DNA of 64,000 bases. It comes from Rhodothermales bacterium. GTDB taxonomy: Bacteria; Bacteroidota; Rhodothermia; Rhodothermales; Bin80. Position 1 is the stretch's first letter, and each line of letters begins with the position of its first letter. The stretch is taken from the NCBI GenBank assembly GCA_951812585.1, contig OX638318.1, positions 524,819-588,818 of the forward strand. The letters run 5' to 3'. The notes under the pieces were generated by a model. It was not told the origin of the DNA. It saw only the letters and a program-made list of their open reading frames with translations, and searched no databases. Position numbers and translations under genes: made by a program. This document shows, one piece after another, positions 27,718 to 36,445 of this stretch.

Positions 27718-29384
27718 TATTGCTCGACGATTTGGACCACCTGGTTGATGGCAATCGGCCCTTCGCGATATACCGCGCCGTTCGGCCAGTACACCCACAG
27801 GCTGTCTACGACGGGCACCGCGCCCAGCCCAAAATGGGGCCACTGCTGCGACTGCGAAAGGTAACTGGCCCCCGCACGCACTTCGCGCTCCTGGTGGCGT
27901 CCGCCCGCCAATACGACAACCCGCGCGCCCACTCCATCGCGGTTGCTGGCCGTGCCCTCCAGTCGCACTTCCAGATAACCGCCGCCGGGCGTGTCATTGC
28001 GCCACAGGTGTGCGGGACCACCATTCTCAGTGAAGAGCACATCGAGGTCACCATCACGGTCATAATCACCATACGCCGCACCGCGTCCGACGAATCCGCG
28101 TGTAAGCAGCGGATGTGACGACGCCGACAGCTCCGCAAACAGGCCGGCCCCCTGGTTGATGTAGAGCTGGGGGCGCTGCCGGTAGGTGATGCCTTCTTCC
28201 ACCAGACCGATCTCTTCGATGATGTGCCCGTTGGCGGTGAACAGGTCCAGGTCACGGTCACGGTCTACATCGAAAAGAAACAGGCCGAACGTCAACGTAC
28301 GCAGGCTGGGACGACCTATCTGCGACACCGCGGCGCGATCCACAAAGAAACCGTTCTGCGTGTGGCGATACACACCGACCATCTCAGCAGTGAAATGCCC
28401 GACGAAAAGCGTGACCTCACCCGTCTCGTCCACGACGCCGATGTCCAGCCCCATGCCGGCACGCGCGCGCCCATTCTCATCAAAGGCAATACCGCTGTAG
28501 ACCCCCTTTTCGACGAAGGTGCCATCACCCTGGTTTTCGAAGAGCAGGTCCCGTTGCGTGTCGTTGGCGACGATAAGGTCCGACCACCCATCCCGATTAT
28601 AGTCCACGCTCAAGGCTCCCAGCGTCTTACCCGGGGCCGTATCAAAAACGCCTGACTGCCGTGTAAACGTACCGTCGCCGCTGTTTCTGTAAAAGGCACC
28701 CGACAGGCCATTGTACAGTTCCGGCGTGCAGTAGGCCTTGCGATCTCCTACGCGCGTGCACACAATGTCTTTGTCCGGGCCCCAATCCACATAGTTGCCT
28801 ACGTACAGGTCCAGAAAGCCATCTCTGTCCGCATCGACGAATACCGCCGCGGTACTCCAGGCGGCCTCGTCGGCGAGGCCTGCAGCTGCTGCCACCTCCG
28901 TGAAAACGCCGTGGTCGTTGCGCAGCAGCAAATTCTCAAAGAGTGCGGTCACAAAAACGTCAGGGTCTCCATCATTGTCGTAATCCGCGGATGTGATCCC
29001 GAAGGCATACGACCGCAGCGCACCGAGGCCGGCTGCTTCTGTGACCTCTTCAAAGGAAGTGCTGTCCACATTGCGATACAGCCTTAGCGCGGGCGGAGCG
29101 AACTCGCTTCGCGAAGGAAAAGGATTGCCGCCAACAAGCAGGATGTCCAAGAGGCCATCCCCATCATAGTCAAGGAAGCCTGCACCAGCGCCCATGGTTT
29201 CCGGAAACCATTTCTGCCCGAATGCGCCCGTCAAGTGCTGGAAGCCCCCTAGCCCCGCCTGCAGGGTCACATCCTCGAACGCGACCGACGGCAGTTCAGA
29301 CGGCGCCTCATTCACGACAGTTTCGTCGGGCGCCCGGCAGGCTGCCACGCCCGCCAGCAGCACTATGCACACCCAAGGGCACAT
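27717..29384 (-). CDS. CRTAC1 family lipoprotein (FG-GAP/VCBS repeats, ASPIC-UnbV domain)
   Basis: A 555-residue protein with lipobox GVAAC (C16). It has a beta-propeller built from FG-GAP/VCBS-type repeats carrying calcium-loop motifs (DYDGDGLLDI, DYDNDGDPDVF, DADRDGFLDLY, DYNRDGWSDL, DVDRDRDLDLF, DYDRDGDLDVL) and a C-terminal ASPIC/UnbV domain (GTASNRDGVGARVVV, then GASYLSQSQQWPHFGLG). The start at ATG 29384 is chosen because it leads straight into the signal peptide; a longer frame reaching 29528 would overlap the upstream gene within a repeat tract. It is the third of three paralogues in a row. The family is associated with the cell envelope, with integrin-like propellers; the ligand is not known. 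Confidence 0.88.
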   Translation of the reverse strand: MCPWVCIVLLAGVAACRAPDETVVNEAPSELPSVAFEDVTLQAGLGGFQHLTGAFGQKWFPETMGAGAGFLDYDGDGLLDILLVGGNPFPSRSEFAPPALRLYRNVDSTSFEEVTEAAGLGALRSYAFGITSADYDNDGDPDVFVTALFENLLLRNDHGVFTEVAAAAGLADEAAWSTAAVFVDADRDGFLDLYVGNYVDWGPDKDIVCTRVGDRKAYCTPELYNGLSGAFYRNSGDGTFTRQSGVFDTAPGKTLGALSVDYNRDGWSDLIVANDTQRDLLFENQGDGTFVEKGVYSGIAFDENGRARAGMGLDIGVVDETGEVTLFVGHFTAEMVGVYRHTQNGFFVDRAAVSQIGRPSLRTLTFGLFLFDVDRDRDLDLFTANGHIIEEIGLVEEGITYRQRPQLYINQGAGLFAELSASSHPLLTRGFVGRGAAYGDYDRDGDLDVLFTENGGPAHLWRNDTPGGGYLEVRLEGTASNRDGVGARVVVLAGGRHQEREVRAGASYLSQSQQWPHFGLGAVPVVDSLWVYWPNGAVYREGPIAINQVVQIVEQ

Positions 29385-29439
29385 GCGTGCTCTTCGGCGT
29401 TGCCTGCAATGGCCCATTCCTGCCAGCAAGACGCGCATT

Positions 29440-31176
29440 CTAGGGTACATGCGTACTTCCCTCCATAGCATGCGCGCCTTCCTCAGCACGCGTGCCTCTC
29501 TCCGCAGCATGCGTACGACCCTCCACAATCTTTATTTCACTGTTGATCCCCACGGCCGTTATTCGATCTACGACGCCGCTGGGCCAATGTACCACCAGGC
29601 TGTCAGGGCGTGCGGTTTCGCCGAAGCCGAAGGTGGCTACGGCCTCCAGGTGCGACAAGTAGCTGGACCCGGCCCTGAGCTGACGGTACTGCCGCAGCGT
29701 GCCGCTGTGCACAACAACGAGGGCACCGTAACCATCCCGGTTGCTCGTGAGCCCCTCCAGGCGCACACGCAGCCAGCGTCCACCTTCCAATTCGTTGCGC
29801 CAAAGATGCGCCGGACCGTTGTTCTCCGTGATAAGCACATCAAGATCGCCATCGCGGTCGTAGTCTCCATAGGTAGCCCCGCGAGCGACTATCGCCTGCG
29901 CAAGTGGGCCGTCCGCAGGAGCCTCCGCAAAACGGCCATCACCGCCGTTGAAAAACAGCTGAGCCGGCTGCCGAAACGTTATGCCCTCCACGATCCGCTC
30001 TATATGCGTTTGGACATGCCCGTTCGCTACCAAAAGGTCCAGATCCGCATCCAGGTCCACATCGAACAGCATCAGCCCAAAGGCGAGCGTCTTGAGCGTC
30101 GGCCGACCGACGAGAGACGCAGCCGCCCGATCCATAAACAGACCACCACCCGTATGACGGTACACGCCCACCATCTCCTCTGAAAAGTTGCCGACAAACC
30201 AGGAAGGCTCGCCCGTGGAATCTACCACGCCGATATCGATGCCCATGCCTGCCCGCGGAATCCCATGCAGATCATACGCAATGCCGCTGCGAATGCCGGT
30301 TTCGGTGAAGATGCCATCGCCACCATTCAAAAAGAGCATGTCCCGCTCGGTATCGTTGGCTATCGCCAAGTCCGGCCACCCATCCCCATTGGCGTCAAAG
30401 GTGGCAACGCCCAGCGTCTTATCGCGCGACGCCTCAATGCCGGACAAGAACCCCGCCTCGCGCGTCCAAAGGGTAAAAGTGCCATCCCCCTGATTGCGGT
30501 AAAAGCGGCCGGCGATGCCATCATAAAGCTCCGGGGTGCAGTATACCTTTTCCCCTTCAAAGCCGCAGTAGATGTCCTTCTCCGGAGACCAGTCCACATA
30601 CGTGCCGACATACAGGTCGAGCCAACCGTCATTGTCTGCATCAAAGAACAGCGCCGAGCTGCTCCACTCCGCAACGCTGCCGACACCTGCAGCCTCGCCT
30701 ACTTCAGCGAAGACCCCACCCTCGTTGCGCAAGAGCAGATCGCGGTACAAGGTCGTCACATACATGTCGGAATCGCCATCATTGTCATAGTCTCCAACCG
30801 TCACGCCGAAGGCGTAGGCCGCGAGTGCGGCCAGGCCCGCTTCGCTGGTCACCTCCCGAAACGTCCCATCCTGCTGGTTGCGAAACAAGCGCACGCACGG
30901 ACCGCGGTAGCCCGCCTCGTTCGCAAAAGCACCACCCGCAACCAGTACAATGTCCAGCCAGTCATCGCCATCATAGTCGAAAAAGCCGGCGCCCGCACCT
31001 ACAATCTCGGGCGCCCAGGCCTCGCCAAAACCTCCATTGGTGTGTGCAAAGCCCCCCAGACCCACAAGTTCGGTGACCTCTGCAAACAGCGCCTGTGTCT
31101 CCGGCATCGGACTCCTGCAGGCAGCACACAGCAGTAGCCCGGCTACAACCGGGGGGCAGCTAATCTTCGCCTTCAA
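29440..31176 (-). CDS. CRTAC1 family lipoprotein (FG-GAP/VCBS repeats, ASPIC-UnbV domain)
   Basis: A paralogue of about 578 residues with the same plan: lipobox LLCAAC, propeller repeats (DYDGDDWLDIV, DYDNDGDSDMYV, DADNDGWLDLYVGTYVDW, DANGDGWPDLA, DVDLDADLDLL, DYDRDGDLDVL) and an ASPIC/UnbV domain (LTSNRDGYGALVVV, GSSYLSHLEAVATFGFG). No ATG is suitably placed before the signal peptide. TTG at 31176 or 31179, inside the end of the upstream gene, gives a normal lipoprotein signal (LKAKISCPPVVAGLLLCAAC) and a 17-20-base overlap. The N terminus is therefore a best guess. The C-terminal tail beyond UnbV is a low-complexity heptapeptide-like repeat absent from the other two copies. Confidence 0.85.
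   Translation of the reverse strand: MKAKISCPPVVAGLLLCAACRSPMPETQALFAEVTELVGLGGFAHTNGGFGEAWAPEIVGAGAGFFDYDGDDWLDIVLVAGGAFANEAGYRGPCVRLFRNQQDGTFREVTSEAGLAALAAYAFGVTVGDYDNDGDSDMYVTTLYRDLLLRNEGGVFAEVGEAAGVGSVAEWSSSALFFDADNDGWLDLYVGTYVDWSPEKDIYCGFEGEKVYCTPELYDGIAGRFYRNQGDGTFTLWTREAGFLSGIEASRDKTLGVATFDANGDGWPDLAIANDTERDMLFLNGGDGIFTETGIRSGIAYDLHGIPRAGMGIDIGVVDSTGEPSWFVGNFSEEMVGVYRHTGGGLFMDRAAASLVGRPTLKTLAFGLMLFDVDLDADLDLLVANGHVQTHIERIVEGITFRQPAQLFFNGGDGRFAEAPADGPLAQAIVARGATYGDYDRDGDLDVLITENNGPAHLWRNELEGGRWLRVRLEGLTSNRDGYGALVVVHSGTLRQYRQLRAGSSYLSHLEAVATFGFGETARPDSLVVHWPSGVVDRITAVGINSEIKIVEGRTHAAERGTRAEEGAHAMEGSTHVP
29443..29523 (-). repeat. degenerate 21-bp tandem repeat at CRTAC1 gene junction
   Basis: About four degenerate units of 18-21 bases encode the C-terminal tail of the second CRTAC1 protein: EGRTHAA, ERGTRAE, EGAHAME and GSTHVP, then stop. 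The core CATGC recurs in most units. An 18-base near copy of the last unit (29440-29457, three differences) lies at 29374-29391 and overlaps the start codon of the next gene. Confidence 0.6.
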
Positions 31177-32830
31177 CAAGATGTATTTCCTGATTGGCAG
31201 CAACGGGACCGAAGACCTGCACCGCACCCAAGGGCCAGTGCACCCACACGCTGTCGGCCTGCTCGGCCTGGCCCAACCCAAAGGTCACCACAAATTCATT
31301 CTGCGACAAGTAGCTCGACCCGCTCCGTATGCGCCGCTCCTGCCTTGCTCCCTGCACCAGCGCGACGATGCGCGTACCCAGTCCATCGCGATTGCCGCGC
31401 TTCGCCTCCACGCCAATGCGCAGGAAGTTGTTGCCCTTGTGCTCGTTGCGCCACAGATGTGCGGGACCATCATTCTCCGTGATCAGAATGTCCACATCGC
31501 CATCCTTGTCGTAGTCCGCATAGGCCGCGCCGCGCGCCACCATCAGCGCCGTCAGAGGCAGCGTGATTGCTGGAGCAACCTCGTTGAAGAAACCCTGCCC
31601 GACATTTTCAAACAGCTGCGAGCGCTGCCTATACGTGATCTTGTCCTGGTCCACCAGCCGATCTGGATACACATGGCCGTTCGCAGAAAACAGGTCCAGG
31701 TCGCCATCCAGCTCCACATCAAAAAGAAACAGGCCAAACGCCAACGTGTTCAGGCTGGGCTGGCCGATCCGTGACGTAGCCGCACGATCCAGAAACAAGC
31801 CCTGGCCGGTGTGACGATAAACGCCGATCATCTCCTCCGAGAAATTACCCACGAATATCGAAGGCTCGCCCGTGGAATCTACCACGCCGATATCGATGCC
31901 CATACCTGCACGCGCTTCGCCGTGTTCGCTGAAAGCGACGCCGCTCAGCACGCCCCGCTCTGTGAAGGTGCCGTCCTGATTGTTGTGAAACAGCAAATCA
32001 CCCTCACCGTCGTTGGCCACAACAAAATCGCTCCAGCCATCCCGATTGTAGTCAAACTCCGCCATGCCGAGCGACTTGCCATACGCAGAGTACGTCCCCG
32101 CTTCAACAGTCACGTCCTGAAATACGCCGGTCTCACTGCCCAAGTAGAAGCGGCTAGGCATTCCGCTGTAGTCCGCGGGCACGCAATACAGCTTGATCTG
32201 CGCCCCTTCTGGACAGAACTTGTCCGTCTCAGGCGTCCAGTCAGCATAGTTGCCCACGTACACATCCAGCCAGGAATCATTGTTGGCGTCAAAAAACAGC
32301 GCGGAGCTGCTCCACTCGTCGTGCTCCGAAAGGCCCGCCGCCTTCCCCACCTCAGTGAAGAAGCCGCCCTCATTCCTAAAGAGCATGTTGTGGTTCAGGT
32401 TCGTCAGCAGGAAGTCGGTATCACCATCATTGTCGTAGTCCGCCGCGGCCATTCCTATGGTGTAAGCATGAACATCGGCCAGACCCGCCTGTGCGGTCCG
32501 ATCCTCAAACGTGCCGTCCCCACGATTTCTAAACAGCCATAACGGACGATAGCCTACCTTCGGCGCGCGATTCCATTGCCCGCCCCCCATCAGCATGATG
32601 TCCAGCCAGCCATCCCCGTCGTAATCGATCCAGCCGCCCCCGGAGCCCATTTGCTCGGCGTAGTACTTGTCACCCGCCGCACCATTGTCGTGCACAAAAG
32701 CGCCGATGCCCGCCTGGCGTGCTACATCCGCAAAGGCAATGATTGGCGCAGTCTCCGGCGAAGATGTTGTAGACGAACAGCCCGCGCCGATGCCCACTGC
32801 AGCGGCCAGTCCGAGGATGCTCCACTGCAT
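31160..32830 (-). CDS. CRTAC1 family lipoprotein (FG-GAP/VCBS repeats, ASPIC-UnbV domain)
   Basis: A 556-residue first member of the triplet. The signal peptide is MQWSILGLAAAVGIGAGC, with lipobox IGAGC (C18). The propeller calcium loops are DYDGDGWLDIM, DYDNDGDTDFL, DANNDSWLDVYVGNYADW, DYNRDGWSDFV, DVELDGDLDLF and DYDKDGDVDIL; the ASPIC/UnbV end contains RGNRDGLGTRIVA and GSSYLSQNEFVVTFGLG. The start ATG at 32830 lies only about 20 bases after a terminator-like hairpin that follows the PorV-like gene. Transcription must therefore read through that hairpin or start close to the gene; no obvious promoter box was seen. The gene order of three CRTAC1, two TPR and one hydrolase-like gene is continuous. 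Confidence 0.88.
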   Translation of the reverse strand: MQWSILGLAAAVGIGAGCSSTTSSPETAPIIAFADVARQAGIGAFVHDNGAAGDKYYAEQMGSGGGWIDYDGDGWLDIMLMGGGQWNRAPKVGYRPLWLFRNRGDGTFEDRTAQAGLADVHAYTIGMAAADYDNDGDTDFLLTNLNHNMLFRNEGGFFTEVGKAAGLSEHDEWSSSALFFDANNDSWLDVYVGNYADWTPETDKFCPEGAQIKLYCVPADYSGMPSRFYLGSETGVFQDVTVEAGTYSAYGKSLGMAEFDYNRDGWSDFVVANDGEGDLLFHNNQDGTFTERGVLSGVAFSEHGEARAGMGIDIGVVDSTGEPSIFVGNFSEEMIGVYRHTGQGLFLDRAATSRIGQPSLNTLAFGLFLFDVELDGDLDLFSANGHVYPDRLVDQDKITYRQRSQLFENVGQGFFNEVAPAITLPLTALMVARGAAYADYDKDGDVDILITENDGPAHLWRNEHKGNNFLRIGVEAKRGNRDGLGTRIVALVQGARQERRIRSGSSYLSQNEFVVTFGLGQAEQADSVWVHWPLGAVQVFGPVAANQEIHLVEGED

Positions 32831-32852
32831 GCAAAACGCGTATACGCAAAGA

Positions 32853-32887
32853 AGCGGAGAATCCGGCGCAGTGCCAGATTCTCCGCT
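32853..32887 (-). terminator. intrinsic terminator-like hairpin after the PorV-like gene
   Basis: AGCGGAGAATC (32853-32863) and GATTCTCCGCT (32877-32887) pair over 11 bp; after one mismatch, three more pairs (GGC with GCC) extend the stem. Read on the minus strand, the stem is followed by CTTCTTTGCG, a modest T-rich stretch, consistent with termination downstream of the gene at 32937. Confidence 0.6.
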
Positions 32888-32898
32888 CTTAGAGTGCT

Positions 32899-32922
32899 GC
32901 GGCCCAGCCTTCGCTGGTCCGC
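32899..32922 (-). terminator. second hairpin after the PorV-like gene
   Basis: GCGG-CCAGC and GCTGG-CCGC arms (one internal mismatch) close on a four-base loop (CTTC on the plus strand). It lies just past the stop at 32937 and 11 bases before the larger hairpin at 32853-32887, so the two probably act together. Confidence 0.4.
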
Positions 32923-32936
32923 TTTGCAAGCCCAAC

Positions 32937-33998
32937 CTACAGACCGAGGTTCAGTCCAACACGATGAACCGCACCGAACAGACCAAAGTCGGTAAACGCG
33001 TAGTCCGCGCCGATGCGGAAGTCGCCAGCGCCCACCTTGACGCCTGCACCTGCGCTGAAGCCTTGCTCTTCGCTTACGGCTGCCTGCTCAAATCCGCCCC
33101 GTAGCGATGCAATGCCCATAAAGGTGTACTCCAGCCCAAAGCGCACATGCTCTGAAAAGTCACGCGGACGCTGGGCGTCCACATGAAGCTGCAGGCGGTG
33201 CATGTCTGGATCAAGAGCAGAAAAGTCCACCAGATTCATTGACGCGCCGATCTGGAATGTGAGCGGCAATTCAAACCGCTCCCGCACGTACGTCTGCTCC
33301 GCAGAAAAATTGCGCGCCATCATGGCGATGGTCAGACTCCTGAAGCCCGTGGAGTACAGCACGCCAAAGTCGAATGCCACCGTTTGTGTGCTGTAACTGT
33401 CGGTCGCAATAGTCGCTCCCGTGTCGAAATCCTGGCTGGTAACAAAATCGCTGCCCAGATCCTGGAAGGCCAGCTTGATGTTGGCCCCCGCCGAAAAGCG
33501 ATCACTGAACGATCGGGCATAACCTAAACCAACGGCCATCGCCGAAGGCGAGTAGACGCCCGTGTCTACGAAGCCAAAATCGTTGTTGGCGCGAATCGTA
33601 CCCATGAAGTCGCCGTAGTCGACAGCGACGACAGAAACGCCCACAACGCCGAGATTGCCGCCCCCAGGCCTGAAGGCAACACTTGCCTGCGTGTAGCTGA
33701 TGTCGGCGATGAACTGCAGGATACCACCCCCAGCCGAAAACCGGCCCGGCATGAAGGCCATGCTAGCCGGATTGTAAAACATCGAGGTGGATGACCCTTG
33801 GAACTCCGCGGTGAGTGCAGAACCCAAGGCCGATGCCCGCGGATCCACGGAGGTGCTCAGAAACTTCATGCCCGTCTGCGCACGCTTGTCCGTGGTGACC
33901 TCTGTATCCGGCGTCAAGCCCTGCTGGGCAAACACGCTCGGAGCCAGGCCCAAGAGAAGCACAAGGGCCAGCGAGGTTATGCTATAGCGCTTTTTCAT
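32937..33998 (-). CDS. PorV/PorQ family outer membrane beta-barrel protein
   Basis: A 353-residue protein with a signal peptide (residues 1-25, ending SVFAQQ) and the start of the PorV/PorQ (UPF0164-like) pattern: TGMKFLSTSVDPRASALGSA, SMFYNPASMAF. The rest alternates polar and hydrophobic residues as in a membrane beta-barrel. PorV-type proteins shuttle T9SS substrates at the outer membrane; here the gene sits directly downstream of a T9SS-sorted protein and a TonB receptor, so a dedicated paralogue for that operon is likely. The start at ATG 33998 gives a normal signal peptide. Whether it is the main PorV or a specialised paralogue cannot be told from this window. Confidence 0.82.
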   Translation of the reverse strand: MKKRYSITSLALVLLLGLAPSVFAQQGLTPDTEVTTDKRAQTGMKFLSTSVDPRASALGSALTAEFQGSSTSMFYNPASMAFMPGRFSAGGGILQFIADISYTQASVAFRPGGGNLGVVGVSVVAVDYGDFMGTIRANNDFGFVDTGVYSPSAMAVGLGYARSFSDRFSAGANIKLAFQDLGSDFVTSQDFDTGATIATDSYSTQTVAFDFGVLYSTGFRSLTIAMMARNFSAEQTYVRERFELPLTFQIGASMNLVDFSALDPDMHRLQLHVDAQRPRDFSEHVRFGLEYTFMGIASLRGGFEQAAVSEEQGFSAGAGVKVGAGDFRIGADYAFTDFGLFGAVHRVGLNLGL

Positions 33999-34031
33999 AG
34001 CAGCTGAACTGTTTTGTGTAGCATTAAAGCT

Positions 34032-34052
34032 GCTTTGGCCTGAGGCCAAAGC
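34032..34052 (-). terminator. intercistronic hairpin between the T9SS-substrate and PorV-like genes
   Basis: GCTTTGGCC (34032-34040) and GGCCAAAGC (34044-34052) pair perfectly over 9 bp with a three-base loop. It lies between the stop at 34060 and the start at 33998. No T-run follows, so it may act as an attenuator or as an mRNA-stabilising structure. Confidence 0.45.
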
Positions 34053-34059
34053 TTTGTTG

Positions 34060-36378
34060 TTAGCGGATTACCGTGAACTTGAGTATGGACTCATCCCCAT
34101 TGGAATTGTCCGTGATGACCGCGATGTAAATACCGCTGACCAGCAGCTGGCGTGAGGTCGTGGTCAAATTCCAAAGCTCATCTCCACTGCCATCGTCATG
34201 CACGATGGTGTGGACAAGCTCCCCGATCTCTGTGAAAATCTTGATGGTGCAGTCGCCCGGAATGTTGAAGAACGCTACGCGATCCTCCTGCTCAAACCGC
34301 ACTGAATTGTCTGCGCCCAGGTTCACAGGGTTGGGCACAATACGTGCATCAGCCACCGTGCCGGTGTTGCCGTACGGCGGACGCTTGAGGTTTACAGGCT
34401 GATAGGTCTGCGTCAGCGAGCGCGAGCTCCGAAGCGGGAAACCACCGGGCGTGCCGTTGATGCCATCCGGATCGTTCGGTTGCGGTCCGCCCACCGCCTG
34501 CAGATAGTAGTAGTAGTCTGTGCCACGTACCGGATCCGTATCGGCGTACGAAGTCGCGCTGGCATCCAGCTCTGCAATCATCTCATAGCCGCAACGAGTC
34601 TGTCCGGGCGATCCATTTACGATCCCGACAAAGTTGGCATTGTCCGTGCATCCCGTGGTGTACAGGTGGTCCTCCCACAGATCCGTTCGATACAGCACCC
34701 ACTTCGTCCGCGACGGCCCACCGGATGGCGGCGTCCATTCTATGTCCACCTTGTCGGGACGCCCGAACACCGAGAATTTTTGCGGCGCATGCGGCGCCTC
34801 CGGTATAGGATAGGTGGACATGTTGTTGCTGGCGGCGTACAGATTGATACCGCGCTGCAGGGTCTGGAACAGTGAATCACGCGAAGTCATCGCCCACTGA
34901 TTCTTGGTCATCTCCTCCAGGCCCCAGCCAAAGGTGTCAAACATGCCGTCACCGTCCATGTCCAACTGATTGATGGCGTAGTTGAAGTCGCCCGTCATGA
35001 TCGTGCCATCCATATTGGCGTCATACTGGATCAACCTCGTGTCCCGTGCGGTGCCGCCCCGCTTGTATGCGCGGCCAATCTTGTAGTCCGCATCAAACCC
35101 AAGACCGCCCACCGCCTCAACAACCACAATCCGCACACTCTCGCCCGGGGCCATGTCGTATGGGCCGTACGCCGTGGTCACGGCATGTCCGCCCTGCTTG
35201 CCCGTAGAGGCATCGTTCTTTGCCTCCCAGAATATGCCACTAGGCTCAATGCGGTCCGCATAGTGCGGAAACATATGCTGGGAACCACCGGTGATTCGAT
35301 CCGGGTTTTCGCGCGTACGTATGCCCCACTCGTAATAATCCTCGTGCGGCGAGCCATCGGCTGTCAGCGCCTCGTCCGAGTCCATAAAGCCCATGGTGCG
35401 CGGCTGGCAGGTGTCTATCGTGGCCGGCGTACAGCGAATGTAAGTGGTGTTGGTCGGCGAGGCATCCGCGTGGATGGTCGTACGCCCGATGAACGAGCTG
35501 CCCGAAAGCCGCCCGAGCGAATCTCCAGATGCGACCCAGGTGTGCTCATTGAATACGGGCGCGCCGATGCGATCATACTGGGACTGCGCCTCTGGGTCCA
35601 CGCCAATCCACAAGTACTGCGCCGTAAACGAGATCGGATAGTCCGCGTGGCCATCGCCGACCACATCCACCATGCTGAACTTGCCCCAGACCTGGCCGCC
35701 GCTCACCGTCCATGCACCCTGGAGGCTGCCCCGCCAGCGGTGAATACGGAAGAAGTAGGTATCGGTCAGCGTCTGGTTGGGTAGCTCAATGTCCTCATCG
35801 TCGTCCGTGTTGCCAGTGTTGGTGTACACGTACTCGATGATGTGGTAGTCGTCATGGGCCTGATTCACCCAGGCGTATGCTTTGCGATCTACCGTGATGC
35901 CGATATAGGTGTTGTGGATGTTGTGCACCATCCGGTCGGCTGCCATGCCCGGATCAATCTCATCGATAACGGCCACGTTATCGAATGAAAGGGCACCATC
36001 CACCTCGACGATCGTGTCCTCTGTCTTGCTCTTCAAGACATTCTGTACCGGAAAGGTTACATCCGCGCCCGCCGTACGCGGGCCGATGCGGGCCACGAAG
36101 TACGGAAACGTCTGCCCGTTCGGGTCTGTCCAGTTTTTTGTGCCGAGCCAGAACGCTTTCGCACGAAAATGGCTGCTGTTGCGCAAAATGGCTGGCCACT
36201 CCATACCGTCGGCAGCCGAACTGTTGCCCTCATGCTGGGCACCAGACTCGGTGTATGTGCCATGGAACGTGCCGATGTCCAGCCACTGAGCCGTGAACTG
36301 TGCTTGCGCCGCAGTCGCTCCGAAAAGGAGGAAGAGCGCAGCAATGGCAAAGTTTCGGAAGTAGCAAGTGCTGTTCAT
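34060..36378 (-). CDS. large secreted protein with T9SS-type C-terminal domain
   Basis: A 772-residue protein with a signal peptide (ALFLLFGATAAQAQ) from the ATG at 36378. The central part is not assigned to a family I can name; it contains an Asp-rich calcium-loop-like segment (QLDMDGDGMFDTFGWG) and a fibronectin type III-like domain before residue 690 (DKVDIEWTPPSGGPSRTKW). The C-terminal 85 residues match a type IX secretion sorting domain (VRFEQEDRVAFFNIPGDC, IKIFTEIGELVHTI, LVSGIYIAVIT). Its place after a TonB receptor matches the usual position of a SusD-like partner, but it has no SusD features. It is probably a surface-exposed partner of the receptor. Confidence 0.8.
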   Translation of the reverse strand: MNSTCYFRNFAIAALFLLFGATAAQAQFTAQWLDIGTFHGTYTESGAQHEGNSSAADGMEWPAILRNSSHFRAKAFWLGTKNWTDPNGQTFPYFVARIGPRTAGADVTFPVQNVLKSKTEDTIVEVDGALSFDNVAVIDEIDPGMAADRMVHNIHNTYIGITVDRKAYAWVNQAHDDYHIIEYVYTNTGNTDDDEDIELPNQTLTDTYFFRIHRWRGSLQGAWTVSGGQVWGKFSMVDVVGDGHADYPISFTAQYLWIGVDPEAQSQYDRIGAPVFNEHTWVASGDSLGRLSGSSFIGRTTIHADASPTNTTYIRCTPATIDTCQPRTMGFMDSDEALTADGSPHEDYYEWGIRTRENPDRITGGSQHMFPHYADRIEPSGIFWEAKNDASTGKQGGHAVTTAYGPYDMAPGESVRIVVVEAVGGLGFDADYKIGRAYKRGGTARDTRLIQYDANMDGTIMTGDFNYAINQLDMDGDGMFDTFGWGLEEMTKNQWAMTSRDSLFQTLQRGINLYAASNNMSTYPIPEAPHAPQKFSVFGRPDKVDIEWTPPSGGPSRTKWVLYRTDLWEDHLYTTGCTDNANFVGIVNGSPGQTRCGYEMIAELDASATSYADTDPVRGTDYYYYLQAVGGPQPNDPDGINGTPGGFPLRSSRSLTQTYQPVNLKRPPYGNTGTVADARIVPNPVNLGADNSVRFEQEDRVAFFNIPGDCTIKIFTEIGELVHTIVHDDGSGDELWNLTTTSRQLLVSGIYIAVITDNSNGDESILKFTVIR

Positions 36379-36404
36379 GTGCTTGCTGTTTTGCTTGAAT
36401 GGAT

Positions 36405-36438
36405 TGCACCCGGCGGCACACAAGCGCCGCCGGGTGCA
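36405..36438 (-). terminator. intercistronic hairpin after the TonB receptor gene
   Basis: TGCACCCGGCGGC (36405-36417) and GCCGCCGGGTGCA (36426-36438) pair perfectly over 13 bp with an eight-base loop. It begins 8 bases after the receptor stop and ends 27 bases before the next start. No T-run follows. A hairpin here could lower expression of downstream genes relative to the receptor, or stabilise the upstream mRNA. Confidence 0.5.
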
Positions 36439-36445
36439 CGATCAT

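Noticed and set aside
29385-29528. Extension of the third CRTAC1 protein to an upstream start at 29528
   Set aside because: The added residues are an Arg-rich out-of-frame reading of the repeat tract that encodes the tail of the preceding gene; the lipoprotein signal starts at 29384.
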